NCBI GenBank assembly: GCA_965247615.1
Contig: OZ252022.1
Coordinates: 992,001-1,056,000, forward strand
Length of the DNA: 64,000 nt
DNA from: G965197715 sp965247615
GTDB lineage: Bacteria > Chloroflexota > Dehalococcoidia > Lucifugimonadales > UBA1127
Direction of reading: 5' to 3'
The position numbers and the translations under genes were made by a program. Shown here piece by piece: positions 1-8,661 of the stretch. Below the pieces are notes generated by a model, which was given only the letters and a program-made list of their open reading frames with translations, did no database searches and was not told the origin of the DNA. Each line of letters begins with the position of its first letter. Position 1 is the stretch's first letter.

Positions 1-1
1 C

Positions 2-421
2 TTCACGGCCTGGACTTGGATGGCCCAACAAGGCTACAGGTTTCTGGACGTGCGGCCAGACGTCATGGAGAGGCTGGAGCAGCAGGGTCTGCGGCGCAAC
101 ATCACGCCAGCGGGATTCCTTCCCGGCATCAACCGCACCCTGCTGGCCTTGGACGACTCCCACATTGTCGTCACCTGCCACCGGGAGCTCGACGACAACC
201 TCGCGTACCACCTGGCCATGGCCGTTGACCAGCGCAAGCGGGAGATCGAATGCGCCTCCATCCAAATCGACTATGCGGAGATTGACCGGCTTCCCCTCGT
301 CCAGCCCAAGTACTGGTCGTCCCTGACCGGCCCCATCGAGCGTCAGTGGGACGGACGTGTCCTGGGCGCGCCGCTCCATCCCGGTGCGGAACGCTACTAC
401 CGCGAGCAGGGCGTGCTGTAG
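2..421 (+). CDS. TAXI-family TRAP solute receptor, 5'-truncated
   Basis: C-terminal ~139 residues of a periplasmic solute receptor; the reading frame is open to the window edge, so the N-terminus lies outside. The ending HPGAERYYREQGVL closely matches the usual C-terminus of TAXI-type TRAP receptors (HPGAxRYYRExG). The preceding pattern (an aliphatic stretch, a Pro/Gly-rich 'AGFLPG' turn, then a 'HIVVTCHRELDDNLAYHLAMAV' type helix, split here as HIVVTCHRELDD and NLAYHLAMAV) fits the second lobe. Known role of the family: binding organic acids or similar solutes and delivering them to a TRAP permease. No permease gene follows, so membrane subunits must lie upstream or elsewhere. The family assignment is good, the substrate unknown. 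Confidence 0.75.
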   Translation, partial: FTAWTWMAQQGYRFLDVRPDVMERLEQQGLRRNITPAGFLPGINRTLLALDDSHIVVTCHRELDDNLAYHLAMAVDQRKREIECASIQIDYAEIDRLPLVQPKYWSSLTGPIERQWDGRVLGAPLHPGAERYYREQGVL

Positions 422-474
422 CATTCGCCAGGCCTCGTGCACAGCCGTTGCGGCCCACCCACGCCCTCAAAGCC

Positions 475-488
475 GTCGCGCCAGCGAC
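475..488. repeat. GTCGC-TGGC-GCGAC hairpin repeat, copy 1
   Basis: Reverse complement of the 14-mer GTCGCTGGCGCGAC, a 5-bp stem with a TGGC loop. The flanks (AAAGCC before, reading GGCTTTGAGGGCGTGGG on the other strand) match the other copies. Lies in the 121-bp gap between the TAXI receptor and the next small gene. Confidence 0.75.
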
Positions 489-542
489 CCCCCTGCCATC
501 CGCCCATTCCCTCCCCCTCCTCCTTGTGCGTACCCTTGACCC

Positions 543-815
543 ATGAGCACTCAGAACAGCCCCACCCAACCCCTTCACCGGGACCGCGGCGGCCAGCACG
601 GCAACCAGAACGCCCGCTCCCTCACCTCAGAGGAGCAGGAGATTCTTTTTCAGGCCATCGAGATCAAGGGCATCCACGCGGAGATCGCCCTCCCGAGGGT
701 CAAGGTCCTGGGAATCCTCTCCTCCCAGCCCGCTTCTCCGGAGCTACTGCTGCAGGCTGCCCGGACCCTCACCCGCATGGTGGCCATCCCGCACCGCATG
801 ACGCATGGGTGGTGA
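543..815 (+). CDS. small hypothetical protein with GNQNAR motif
   Basis: A 90-residue protein. Residues ~17-26 read GGQHGNQNAR. In a widespread family of small Chloroflexota proteins a similar Gly-rich GxxxGNQNAR segment precedes a helical region with 'EIALLRVKIxxLL' and 'LxRLVxTRYRI'; here the equivalents are EIALPRVKVLGIL and LTRMVAIPHRM. The family is uncharacterised; the N-terminal motif also occurs in phage terminase small subunit-like proteins, but that does not establish a function. Shorter at the C-terminus than the relatives I recall. No clear ribosome site was chosen beyond the ATG at 543. Confidence 0.5.
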   Translation: MSTQNSPTQPLHRDRGGQHGNQNARSLTSEEQEILFQAIEIKGIHAEIALPRVKVLGILSSQPASPELLLQAARTLTRMVAIPHRMTHGW

Positions 816-822
816 ATATCGG

Positions 823-963
823 ATTCGTTTCGCGGAAAAACTTTCTTCTCAGGTTCAGGATAGACATAACGCCTGAAACGAATACCAGCGGCCCGCGGTT
901 CCCGGGCCGGGGGTCTGCAACATTTTCCCCCGTGAACCTGAAACAGGTGAAAACGAATCACCC
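823..963. repeat. cluster of ATTCGTTT inverted repeats
   Basis: ATTCGTTTC at 823-831 is repeated inverted as GAAACGAAT at 875-883. A third related copy (AAAACGAATCA, 951-961) is preceded by TGAACCTGAAACAGG, which mirrors CAGGTTCA at 850-857. The gene-free interval before the bicupin therefore holds imperfect inverted repeats that could be a degenerate miniature element or a regulator site. No further identity is apparent. Confidence 0.35.
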
Positions 964-998
964 ATGCTTCTGGAGAATCGCCGGCCGCCGGTCCCCAC

Positions 999-1028
999 TT
1001 GCACCCCCCCACCCCGCTGTGCTACAAA
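999..1028 (+). promoter_or_regulatory. sigma70-like promoter of the bicupin gene
   Basis: TTGCAC (999-1004), an 18-bp spacer ending TGTGC, then TACAAA (1023-1028), giving an extended -10 form. The predicted start lies about 25 bp before the ATG at 1060, and a GGAAAGGAG ribosome site lies between. Confidence 0.45.
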
Positions 1029-1059
1029 GGGGCCACTCCAAGCAGGGAAAGGAGAAAGC

Positions 1060-2247
1060 ATGACAACCGCAGACCTGACCCGGGACCCGGACCCGGAACA
1101 GCAGCCCGCACTCGCCCGTGTTGACGTCTACCAGGAGTGGCGCGAGAGAGAGGGACCGCCACTGGTTGGTGGCGTGTACCTCAGGGACATGAATGACGTT
1201 GAGGTGGGCCTGTGGGCCCGCAAGGGCGACGGCGTCAAGGGCGCCCTCTGCTACATGGACGGCGATGAGGAGAGCGATGAGCACATAGTCGAGCTCCCCC
1301 CCGGAGGCTCCACTGCGCCCCTCAAGTACATGTATGCGGAGGCCACCTACGTGCTCTCCGGACGCGGCTCCACCACCGTTTGGCTGGAGGACGGCGGGAC
1401 CCAGACCTTCGAGTGGGGGCCCGGCAGCTACTTTGTCCTGCCCACCAACGCGTGGCACCAGTATTTCAACGCCAGCATGTCCCAGCCGGCCCGCTGGTTC
1501 TCGGTCACGGGCCTGCCGGAGCTCCTGCGTGTGTGGGCCAGCGAAGACTTCGTCTTCAACAACCCTTACAGCTTCAAAGACCGCTTCTCCGGTGAGTCGG
1601 ACTACTTCACCGCCGAGGCAAAGCTGTGGAAGGGGAGAGTCTGGGAGACCAACTTCATCCCGGACATCAAGAAGCTGCCCCTCTATGAGTGGAAGAGCCG
1701 CGGCGGCGGCGGCACCAACGCCTTCATGGTCATGGGCGCCGGCATGACCAACTCCCACCTCTCCCGCTTTGAGCCGGGCCACTACAAGAAGGCCCATCGG
1801 CATGGCCCTGGCGCCCACCTGTTTATCACTGAGGGCGACGGCTACGTCCTCACCCAGCGGGGCGACGAACCTCGTATCCGCTGCGATTGGCAGGTCGGCA
1901 GCCTCTACCTCTCCGGCGCCGGAGACGGTCTCTGGCTCCACCAGCACTTCAACGTCGGCAGAACACCCGCCACCTACCTGGTGATGGGTGTCGCTCTCTC
2001 CCGCAAGTACGCCCGGACCCGCTGGCAAGCTGCGGAGTCCACGACGATGATCGCCGGCGAGGTTAGCATCAAGGAGGGCGGGCGTCAGGTGGAGTACGAC
2101 GACGAGGACCCGGAGGTCCACCGGATATACGAGGAAGAGCTGGCCCAGCGCGGGCTCCCCTGCAGGATGAAGAACCTGGTCCCCTGGTGCACCGGTGAGC
2201 CTGGAGCGGAAACCATCAAGGCACACTTCCAGGACGAGCACTTGTAA
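1060..2247 (+). CDS. bicupin (double cupin) domain protein
   Basis: A 395-residue protein with two cupin beta-barrels. The first (~residues 75-150) holds YVLSGRGSTTVW and a barrel end PGSYFVLPTNAWHQYFN. The second (~230-310) holds FEPGHYKKAHRHGPGAHLF, whose H-x-H plus a downstream His (HQHFN) are candidate metal ligands. The general architecture recalls gentisate/1-hydroxy-2-naphthoate-type ring-cleaving dioxygenases and other bicupins, but the overall match is to unassigned cupins, so a dioxygenase role is only inference. ATG 1060 was chosen because GGAAAGGAG ends 6 bases upstream; the longer frame to 964 has no such site. Monocistronic, with its own promoter-like sequence. Confidence 0.75.
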   Translation: MTTADLTRDPDPEQQPALARVDVYQEWREREGPPLVGGVYLRDMNDVEVGLWARKGDGVKGALCYMDGDEESDEHIVELPPGGSTAPLKYMYAEATYVLSGRGSTTVWLEDGGTQTFEWGPGSYFVLPTNAWHQYFNASMSQPARWFSVTGLPELLRVWASEDFVFNNPYSFKDRFSGESDYFTAEAKLWKGRVWETNFIPDIKKLPLYEWKSRGGGGTNAFMVMGAGMTNSHLSRFEPGHYKKAHRHGPGAHLFITEGDGYVLTQRGDEPRIRCDWQVGSLYLSGAGDGLWLHQHFNVGRTPATYLVMGVALSRKYARTRWQAAESTTMIAGEVSIKEGGRQVEYDDEDPEVHRIYEEELAQRGLPCRMKNLVPWCTGEPGAETIKAHFQDEHL

Positions 2248-2492
2248 CCCACAAGCCGGGCCCCGCCATCCTCCTACGGTGTGAGGGAGGCGGAGCCCGC
2301 GCACGACCTTTACCCGGCGTCGCGGTCCTGAGATTGTCGCAGTACGCCCCCTGTGCTGCGATGCGCGCGCTCTCGTGTGCCTCCGCGACTAAACGACCCC
2401 GGTGGCGTGACTACCTCCCAACGGCCCTTCCCTGCGCAGGCGCAGTCGAACGCACCGATGCCGAATCCCAGGGAAGCGTCAGAGGAGCACCC

Positions 2493-3146
2493 ATGGCCAA
2501 CACTACGCATGCTGTCTCCTTCCAGTCAGAGAGCCTGGCGCTGGAGGGCGTGCTTGACCTGCCCCCGGCAACCGCTCCCGTCCCCGGCGTGGCGCTCTGC
2601 CATCCTCATCCCCTCCACGGGGCCAACATGGACAACAACGTGGTGGTCGGCGTCGGAAATGCCCTGCTGGCCGTCGGCATAGCTGTACTGCGGTTCAACT
2701 TTCGTGGCGTGGGTGGCAGCCAGGGCGACTTCGCCCACGGTGTCGGCGAAGTCGCCGACGCAGCGGCGGCCCTGGCCTTCTTGGAGGTCCATCCAGGTGT
2801 TGACCCCCAGCGAATGGGAATCGCCGGCTACTCCTTCGGAGCGGGCGTGGCACTTGCGGCAGCGCGGCAGTCCAGGGCGCCAGGAGCGGTGGCCCTCATC
2901 TCCTGTCCCCGAGGTCACCTGGAGAGCCTGGCCTCCCACGATATTCAGACACCCAAGCTGCTTGTTGCCGGGGATCGGGACCACGTCATTGACGCCGCCG
3001 CTTTCGATTCTCTATCCCGGGGGTTGGGTGAGCCCAAGGAGGTCCACCTTGTAGGGGGCGTCGATCACTTCTGGCGGGGTAAAGAGCCTGTGGTCGGCGG
3101 ACTGACCGCAGGATTCTTTGGCCGCTTTCTCCTCTCGCCGCGCTGA
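2493..3146 (+). CDS. alpha/beta hydrolase (COG2945-like)
   Basis: A 217-residue alpha/beta hydrolase, small and without a lid domain, as in the COG2945 group. Visible elements: HPHPLHGANMDN after the first strands (oxyanion region), FNFRGVGGSQG, the nucleophile elbow GYSFGAG (Ser), GDRDHVID (acid) and VDHFWRG (His). Together these give a complete Ser-Asp-His triad. The ATG at 2493 is preceded by AGAGGAG; the frame extends further upstream but without a ribosome site. The substrate is unknown, probably a small ester or lactone. Confidence 0.8.
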   Translation: MANTTHAVSFQSESLALEGVLDLPPATAPVPGVALCHPHPLHGANMDNNVVVGVGNALLAVGIAVLRFNFRGVGGSQGDFAHGVGEVADAAAALAFLEVHPGVDPQRMGIAGYSFGAGVALAAARQSRAPGAVALISCPRGHLESLASHDIQTPKLLVAGDRDHVIDAAAFDSLSRGLGEPKEVHLVGGVDHFWRGKEPVVGGLTAGFFGRFLLSPR

Positions 3147-3298
3147 GTCCCTCGCCACCCTGGTCCCGCCGAGCCCGCGGCCGTCACGCGCAGGGCGCAC
3201 TCTGGAACAGGCAGACCCTGTGCACCAGCGCTGCAACCCGACACGGCTTCCCGTGTAGCTGTGCTATCCTGGAATCAGTCCTCATTGGGAGCGTTAAC

Positions 3299-3913
3299 TT
3301 GAACGTGGTGGCTCTCCGGCATGGAGCCGTGTTCCAGCCGCGGCCCAAGCTACTGCGAGACCTGCTGCTTTGGGCCGTGGTCGCCGGCATCATTGTCCTG
3401 GACCAGGCAACGAAGTTCGCCGTTCAGGCGTCCATGGATCTGGGGCAGTCCATCCCCACCTCCGGCTTCATCCGCTTCACCTACGTCACCAATAGTGGCG
3501 GCGCCTTTGGCCTGTTCATGGGCCAGACGGTCCTTCTTACCGCTGCGTCCTTTGTGGGCATTGGCGTGCTCCTGCTCTTCTACAGGACCCATCCGTGGCC
3601 GGGGCGATTCGTGCGGCTGAGCCTGGGCCTCCAGCTTGGAGGAGCCATTGGCAACCTGATTGACCGGCTCTATGTGGGTGAAGTCGTGGACTTCATAGAC
3701 GTCGGCCCGTGGCCTATATTCAACCTCGCGGACTCGTCCATCGTCGTCGGCATTGGCCTGCTGCTCGCCCTTTTCCTCTTCTTCGAAGAGCATAGCCGCC
3801 AGCGGATATCGCCACTGGCCGCCTCCACCGGCGCCATCGACCTCGCGTGCCGCGAGACATCGCCGCCCATCCTGGACCCCACCAAGCGGCCGCCTGCCGA
3901 GATGGGTTGCTAG
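3299..3913 (+). CDS. lspA: signal peptidase II (prolipoprotein signal peptidase)
   Basis: Aspartyl membrane protease that removes signal peptides from lipid-modified prolipoproteins. Four transmembrane segments are evident. Diagnostic motifs in order: DQATK (first helix), NSGGAFG, GGAIGNLIDRLYVGEVVDF (with catalytic Asp of NxxDR) and FNLADSSIVVG (second catalytic Asp). About 204 residues, slightly longer than usual because of a ~40-residue polar tail. Start is TTG 3299; two in-frame GTG codons just downstream (3305, 3308) are alternatives. The stop is 7 bp before the rluD-like gene, the classic lspA-rluD arrangement. Several window genes encode lipoproteins that would need this enzyme. Confidence 0.95.
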   Translation: MNVVALRHGAVFQPRPKLLRDLLLWAVVAGIIVLDQATKFAVQASMDLGQSIPTSGFIRFTYVTNSGGAFGLFMGQTVLLTAASFVGIGVLLLFYRTHPWPGRFVRLSLGLQLGGAIGNLIDRLYVGEVVDFIDVGPWPIFNLADSSIVVGIGLLLALFLFFEEHSRQRISPLAASTGAIDLACRETSPPILDPTKRPPAEMGC

Positions 3914-3920
3914 GGCCACA

Positions 3921-4877
3921 ATGGCTGAGGCTAGTGCGGGCGCGACAAGACCCACGGAGCATCACTCCTTCGTTGTGGCGGCGTCGGAGGTCGATCGGCT
4001 GGACCGATTCCTGGCCCGGCGGCACCCCGGCATCTCTCGCTCCTACGTGGCGCGCCTTATTGGCGACGGCCTCGTCACCGTCAATGGCGATGGCGCAAAG
4101 CCCGCCGCGCTCGTGCGGGCAGGCGACCGTATTGCCCTCACTGTGCCGCCGCCCTCACCCCTGCCCGTGGAGCCCGAGGCCCTGCCCCTAGAGGTCGTCT
4201 ACGAGGATGCCGATATGCTCGTGGTGGACAAACCCCCGGGCATGCCTGTCCACCCCTCCCCTGGCCATCCGTCCCACACGCTGGTCAACGCCATCATGGC
4301 CTACTGCACCGACCTTTCAGGCATCGGGGGAGTGCTCCGGCCCGGTATCGTGCATCGCTTGGACCTAGACACCTCCGGCCTTCTGATGGTCGCCAAGCAC
4401 GACGCCGCCCATCGGGCCCTCGCCGGGGCCCTGAAGGACCGCCGCGTCTCCAAGGTCTACCTCGCCCTCGTGTGGGGCGAGCCAAAGCCTGGCTCCGGCA
4501 GCATTGAGGCGCCCATTGGCCGCGACCCGCGCAACCGGAAGCGCATGGCCGTAGTCTCTGGCGGGAGAGAGGCACGGACGGAGTATCGGACCGTGGAGAT
4601 GCATGGCGAGTCTGCGCTGGTGGAAGCGAGGCCGCTGACGGGCCGGACGCATCAGATTCGCGTCCACCTGGCCTCTGCCGGTCATCCCATCGTTGGCGAC
4701 ACCGTATACAGTCGTAGGAAGACTGACCTGGTGGGACGCCAGTTCCTTCATGCCCAGGGCCTGGGCCTTCCGCTGCCCTCAACTGGCGAGTTCCGGGAGT
4801 TCGCCTCGCCACTGCCGCCCGACCTGCGCGCTGCCCTCGAGCGGGCGCGCAGGGGTCAGGCCCCTGTGGCCGTCTGA
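3921..4877 (+). CDS. rluD: RluA/RluD family pseudouridine synthase
   Basis: A 318-residue RNA pseudouridine synthase. An N-terminal S4 RNA-binding domain (~residues 15-75; RLDRFLARRHPGISRSYVARL) is followed by the catalytic domain with VDKPPGMPVHPSPGH, the catalytic-Asp motif HRLDLDTSGLLMVAK, and LTGRTHQIRVHLASAGHPIVGD. Family members isomerise uridines in 23S rRNA (RluD: helix 69). Which site this paralog modifies is inferred only from the lspA linkage. Start ATG 3921 follows lspA directly. The 3' end overlaps the convergent DUF951 gene by 22 bp. Confidence 0.9.
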   Translation: MAEASAGATRPTEHHSFVVAASEVDRLDRFLARRHPGISRSYVARLIGDGLVTVNGDGAKPAALVRAGDRIALTVPPPSPLPVEPEALPLEVVYEDADMLVVDKPPGMPVHPSPGHPSHTLVNAIMAYCTDLSGIGGVLRPGIVHRLDLDTSGLLMVAKHDAAHRALAGALKDRRVSKVYLALVWGEPKPGSGSIEAPIGRDPRNRKRMAVVSGGREARTEYRTVEMHGESALVEARPLTGRTHQIRVHLASAGHPIVGDTVYSRRKTDLVGRQFLHAQGLGLPLPSTGEFREFASPLPPDLRAALERARRGQAPVAV

Positions 4878-5080
4878 GTAGCCGGCGCAGACCCCCCTGT
4901 CCTTCTCTTCACACGCCGCTCCAGGTCTCTGCGCGGCAGCAGCATCCGCCGCTGACATCCCTGACAGCGGATACCAATATCCATGCCAATGCGCACGACC
5001 TCCCACTGGTAGCTGCCGCAGGGGTGACGCTTCTTCAGGGTGAGAAGCTCCCCCATGCGAAAGTCCATGGGTACGGTCAC
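4856..5080 (-). CDS. DUF951 family protein
   Basis: A 74-residue protein matching DUF951: GELLTLKKRHPCGSYQWEV followed by RIGMDIGIRCQGCQRRMLLPR and a basic tail. The HPCGSxxWEV and CxGC motifs suggest a small metal- or nucleic-acid-binding fold; the function is unknown. It starts at GTG 5080, 8 bases after an AGGAGG that overlaps the pyrF stop codon, so it is translationally linked to pyrF. The ATG four codons later is an alternative start but lies too far from the ribosome site. Confidence 0.85.
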   Translation of the reverse strand: MTVPMDFRMGELLTLKKRHPCGSYQWEVVRIGMDIGIRCQGCQRRMLLPRRDLERRVKRRTGGSAPATQTATGA

Positions 5081-5092
5081 AGGACGTGCCTC

Positions 5093-5932
5093 CTACGCAT
5101 TCTCCCAGGGAAAGCCCATCTCGACCAGCCTGGCGTTCATCTTACCTCGCAGCCTTTCCGCCTCTTGTCGTGCCGCCTCAACGAACGCAGTCCGGTCCCT
5201 GGACGCGTATAGGATGCTTCTGGAAGCTGAGACGATAAGGTTGCGGCCCAAGTCGTCTACGCCGTCCTCCACGGACTTTTCCAACGAGCCTTGTTGCGTG
5301 CCAATGCCCGGCACCAGCAGCGGCATGTCGGGAGCGATCTCGCGTACCCGCCGCAGCTCATCGGGATAGGTGCCGCCTACGACAAGCCCCACGTTGCCAG
5401 CGTCGTTCCAGGCCGCTGCCCGTTCGGCAATCCATTCGTAGAAGGGACGGGAATCTCCGCCGTAAGGTGGCGACGCGGATAGGTCTTGGAGCTCCCGCGC
5501 ACCGGGATTTGAGGAGCGGCACCACACCAACACCCCTCGGTCCCGGTAGGCCAGAAAGGGCTCCACGGAGTCTCTGCCACCGAGGGGGTTGACCGTGACA
5601 GCGTCGAACCCCCAGACATCGAACATGGCCCGGGCATAGAAGTGGGATGAGGGTTGGACGTCTCCCCGCTTGGCATCGCCAATAACGGGGATGCCCGTCG
5701 GAATGACCTCCAGTGTCCGCCGCAGCGCCTCGAGCCCGGGGACTCCGCTCGCCTCGTAAAACGCCAGGTTGGGCTTGTACGCGCAGACCAGGTCGCCGGT
5801 CGCCTCTATGATGCTGCGGTTGAACTCGAAGACGTCCTCGATGGGCATGAGCGATGGGTCCGGGTCCAGCCCAACGCACAGGAGGCTCCGGTTTTGCCGG
5901 GCCGCGGTCGATAGCTTGTCAGCGAAGCCCAA
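5093..5932 (-). CDS. pyrF: orotidine-5'-phosphate decarboxylase (type 2)
   Basis: Last step of UMP synthesis (OMP to UMP + CO2). A 279-residue protein of the longer class typical of actinobacterial/Chloroflexota PyrF. Visible: LLCVGLDPDP near the N-terminus, AYKPNLAFYE (phosphate-side Lys), the catalytic DAKRGD motif, and the phosphate-binding end LLVPGIGTQQG with IVSASRSILYA. First gene of a two-gene operon with the DUF951 protein. No other pyrimidine genes are present in the window. Confidence 0.93.
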   Translation of the reverse strand: MGFADKLSTAARQNRSLLCVGLDPDPSLMPIEDVFEFNRSIIEATGDLVCAYKPNLAFYEASGVPGLEALRRTLEVIPTGIPVIGDAKRGDVQPSSHFYARAMFDVWGFDAVTVNPLGGRDSVEPFLAYRDRGVLVWCRSSNPGARELQDLSASPPYGGDSRPFYEWIAERAAAWNDAGNVGLVVGGTYPDELRRVREIAPDMPLLVPGIGTQQGSLEKSVEDGVDDLGRNLIVSASRSILYASRDRTAFVEAARQEAERLRGKMNARLVEMGFPWENA

Positions 5933-5969
5933 GGTTTCCCCCTATCCGCTCTGCTCGCAACCCTCCCAC

Positions 5970-6593
5970 CTAGTGAAGCGGCGAGAAGGCAGCCGGGATC
6001 ATGTGCCGGACCAGCTGGTGCATCGGCCGAATGTCGTTCTGCGGGGGCCATATGCCCTTCGCCCGCAACTCGGTGCGGACCTCGTCGCGGTGGTCCCAGT
6101 CCTTGTAGGGGAAGAGCTGGTAGAGCCGGTTGAGGTTGCCTAGGTCGCTGGTAAAGATGCCCGCAACCGGGTAGACCTCCGCACGACGCGGCAGCGCTTC
6201 GGCGAACCGCTCCGCTACGGTGGCAATATTGCCGGGAGCGTAGGTGTACATCCGCAACTCGTAGAGGTTGCCCCACTCTTGGGAGCCATCCCAGGGGTCC
6301 ATCGTGGGCAGAGGCGTCAGGATGTCCGATTCCTGGCTTATCAGGACGTCCGCGGTCTGTGGCGGCCACTTCCCGCTGGGGTCCCGGTTTGCGGCGGCGC
6401 GAGCGTCGGCCCGCTGCTGCAGGCTCTCATAGGGCCAGATGTGGACCACCTGGTTCAGTGGCCCAATCTCCGTATGCCACATACCCCCAAGCTTGGAGTA
6501 GTTCTGCCGGACCGTGTAGCCCTCCGCGAAGCGGGCCTCAAATTCCTCCACACCCCGTGGCTTGGTGTTGTACGTCCGGATCTCGTAGATCAT
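5970..6593 (-). CDS. NIPSNAP family protein (two domains)
   Basis: A 207-residue protein with two ferredoxin-like NIPSNAP repeats. The first begins MIYEIRTYNTKPRGVEEFE and contains the typical GPLNQVVHIWPYESLQQR; the second begins YELRMYTYAPGN and contains LGNLNRLYQLFPYKDWDHR. The family is functionally vague, with bacterial members often near catabolic genes. ATG 6593 was chosen because AATCAGGAGGAG lies just upstream; the open frame continues ~36 codons further without a start signal. Transcribed toward pyrF, separated by 37 bp. Confidence 0.85.
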   Translation of the reverse strand: MIYEIRTYNTKPRGVEEFEARFAEGYTVRQNYSKLGGMWHTEIGPLNQVVHIWPYESLQQRADARAAANRDPSGKWPPQTADVLISQESDILTPLPTMDPWDGSQEWGNLYELRMYTYAPGNIATVAERFAEALPRRAEVYPVAGIFTSDLGNLNRLYQLFPYKDWDHRDEVRTELRAKGIWPPQNDIRPMHQLVRHMIPAAFSPLH

Positions 6594-6722
6594 GCGGGCT
6601 CCTCCTGATTCGTAGCTGCGCCGTCCGGGACGACGGCGCTGTGGTAGTGTACTAGACCCGCGGGGGTCGGACAATGACCGCGTACAGCCGCCTCCCCTCA
6701 CCCGGGGCAGAGCCGGCCCGCC

Positions 6723-7202
6723 CTAGTTTGACAGGAGCAGATTGACGTGTATGCCGGCCTCTACCAAGAGCGTTACCGCCACACCTGCGATCACTACCCC
6801 CACCACGATCAGAGGGATGGCCGTTCGCGGGGGTACTTGGAAGACCCACGCCGCCATGGACCCCGTCCACGCCCCCGTGAGGGGTAGCGGAATCGCCACG
6901 AGCGCTACCAGGGCTAGGGGACCGTACCTCTCGAAACGCCCGGTGTAGACTTGCCGCATCTTCTCAGCGCGCCAGTCCAGCAGCCGGGCCATGGGAGTAA
7001 AGGAGCGGCGCAGCAGGCGGGCCGCCTGCTCCAAGCCCGGGACCAGGAAGAGCACGGGGAGGACGTTGCCCGCCACGGATACGGGAAGCGCCTGGTACCA
7101 GGGCAGTCCCAGAGTCCAGATGCCGAGAGGAATAGCGAGCCGAAGCTCACCGAGAGGGGTCATAGCAGCCAGGAAGGTGCTGAGCAGCGCTGGGAAGTCC
7201 AT
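6723..7202 (-). CDS. small multidrug export protein family (COG2426-like)
   Basis: A 159-residue integral membrane protein with about four hydrophobic segments (PALLSTFLAAMTPLGELRLAIP, split here as PALLSTFLAAMT and PLGELRLAIP; ALPVSVAGNVLPVLFLVPGL; YGPLALVALVAIPLPLTGAW; IPLIVVGVVIAGVAVTLLV). The conserved P-x-x-E-x-R-x-A-I-P near the N-terminus and IPLPLTGAW in the third segment are typical of the putative small multidrug export family. Transport activity is only a family label. ATG 7202 gives the family's usual length; the longer frame upstream is low-complexity antisense of the DUF3179 gene. Confidence 0.8.
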   Translation of the reverse strand: MDFPALLSTFLAAMTPLGELRLAIPLGIWTLGLPWYQALPVSVAGNVLPVLFLVPGLEQAARLLRRSFTPMARLLDWRAEKMRQVYTGRFERYGPLALVALVAIPLPLTGAWTGSMAAWVFQVPPRTAIPLIVVGVVIAGVAVTLLVEAGIHVNLLLSN

Positions 7203-7341
7203 CGTATAGTCTTCAGTATATCCTGGTTGCGGTGGTACGCCCAGGTGAGTGTGTGTGCGGGTGCACCTCTGCCGGGTCCGGTGCATCAGAAAGGCAGTGC
7301 AACACTCACGTTGGGGTCGAATCCTTGGGGAGGCTGTTTGA

Positions 7342-8661
7342 ATGAAGCTGGGAACGGTACTTTGCCTGGGGGTTTTCGGGCTGGCCATGCAGATTGCGAT
7401 GGCGGCATGCGCTCCCGCCCCAGCCTCTCCCCCCGCCGCAGGCGCGACGGCGGAGCAGGGCGCCCCGGCTGATCCTCCCGCCACGGGCACGGCGGCTGTG
7501 CAGGACGCCTCAACCCCCGCTCCCTCGCCCGCCGCGGATGACCCACCACTGGTGGCCCCCGTTGCCGAGCCAACCCCCGTGCCCACAGGAGTGAGTGAGC
7601 CGGAGGAGCGCATTCCCTTCAACACCTCCGGCTGGAAGACCAACTTCGAGAAGCACAGCATCGACTACTCGGAGATCTTTAGCGGCGGCCCCCCCAAGGA
7701 TGGCATCCCCGCCATAGACGCCCCCGCCTTCGAGACGACCTCCCAGGCCGATGAGTGGCTTGACGCCCGGGAGCCACTGCTGGCACTGGAGATTGGCGGT
7801 GAAGCGCGGGCCTATCCCCTGCAGATACTGATCTGGCACGAGATCGTCAACGACGTCGTTGCCGGGAAGCCCGTCGTCGTCACCTACTGCCCACTGTGCA
7901 ACACGGCCCTCGTGTTCGACGCCACCCGCCCCGATGGCCAAGTGCTAGACTTTGGCACCACGGGCAACCTTCGCTTCAGTGACCTCGTCATGTATGATCG
8001 CCAGACCGAGTCTTGGTGGCAGCAGATAACTGGCGAAGCCATCATTGGCGACCTGACCGGCGAGCGCCTGGAGTTCATCCCCTCCCCCATCGTCTCGTGG
8101 GGGGAATTCAAGGCGGCCTATGGCGACGGACAGGTCCTCAGCAGGAAGACCGGGTTCAACCGCCCCTACGGGACCAACCCCTACATCGGCTATGACAGCG
8201 GCTTTCCGTTCCTGTTTCGCGGTCCCCTTGACCCCCGCCTCGCCGCATCCGAGCGCGTCGCGACGGTGTTCCTGGGCGGCGCCGCTGTAGCCTTCCCCTT
8301 CTCTGTGCTGGAGAAGGAGCCTGTGGTGTACTACACCCTGGGTGATCAGAACATGGTGGTGTTCTACAAGAAGGGGACCGCGTCCGCCCTCGATGAAGAG
8401 CTCATCGCGAATTCCGCCGACGTGGGCGCCACCAACGTGTTTCACCCATCGGTCGAGGACCAGGCTCTTACATTTCGCCCACAGAACGAGAACTTTGTCG
8501 ACGAGCAGACCGGCAGCACGTGGAATCTTCTGGGCCAGGCCATCGCCGGCCCTCTCAAGGGCAGCGCCCTGGAACCCATTGTGAGTGCCAACCACTTCTG
8601 GTTCGCCTGGGCGGTCTTCAAGCCGGACACAGTGGTGTACCGGGGCGAGTCGGAGGGCTAG
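7342..8661 (+). CDS. DUF3179 domain lipoprotein
   Basis: A 439-residue secreted lipoprotein. An N-terminal signal ends in MAACAP (lipobox Cys), followed by an ~70-residue Ala/Pro-rich linker and a large DUF3179 domain with the family signature VVVTYCPLCNTALVFD and a GTTGNLRFSDLVMYDRQTESWWQQ segment (cut: GTTGNLRFSDLVMYD, RQTESWWQQ). The CxxC of CPLC may bind metal or be redox-active; the function is unknown. A GGAGG site precedes ATG 7342. Divergent from the exporter gene. Its last 4 bp overlap the end of the convergent ArsC/Spx-like gene. Confidence 0.88.
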   Translation: MKLGTVLCLGVFGLAMQIAMAACAPAPASPPAAGATAEQGAPADPPATGTAAVQDASTPAPSPAADDPPLVAPVAEPTPVPTGVSEPEERIPFNTSGWKTNFEKHSIDYSEIFSGGPPKDGIPAIDAPAFETTSQADEWLDAREPLLALEIGGEARAYPLQILIWHEIVNDVVAGKPVVVTYCPLCNTALVFDATRPDGQVLDFGTTGNLRFSDLVMYDRQTESWWQQITGEAIIGDLTGERLEFIPSPIVSWGEFKAAYGDGQVLSRKTGFNRPYGTNPYIGYDSGFPFLFRGPLDPRLAASERVATVFLGGAAVAFPFSVLEKEPVVYYTLGDQNMVVFYKKGTASALDEELIANSADVGATNVFHPSVEDQALTFRPQNENFVDEQTGSTWNLLGQAIAGPLKGSALEPIVSANHFWFAWAVFKPDTVVYRGESEG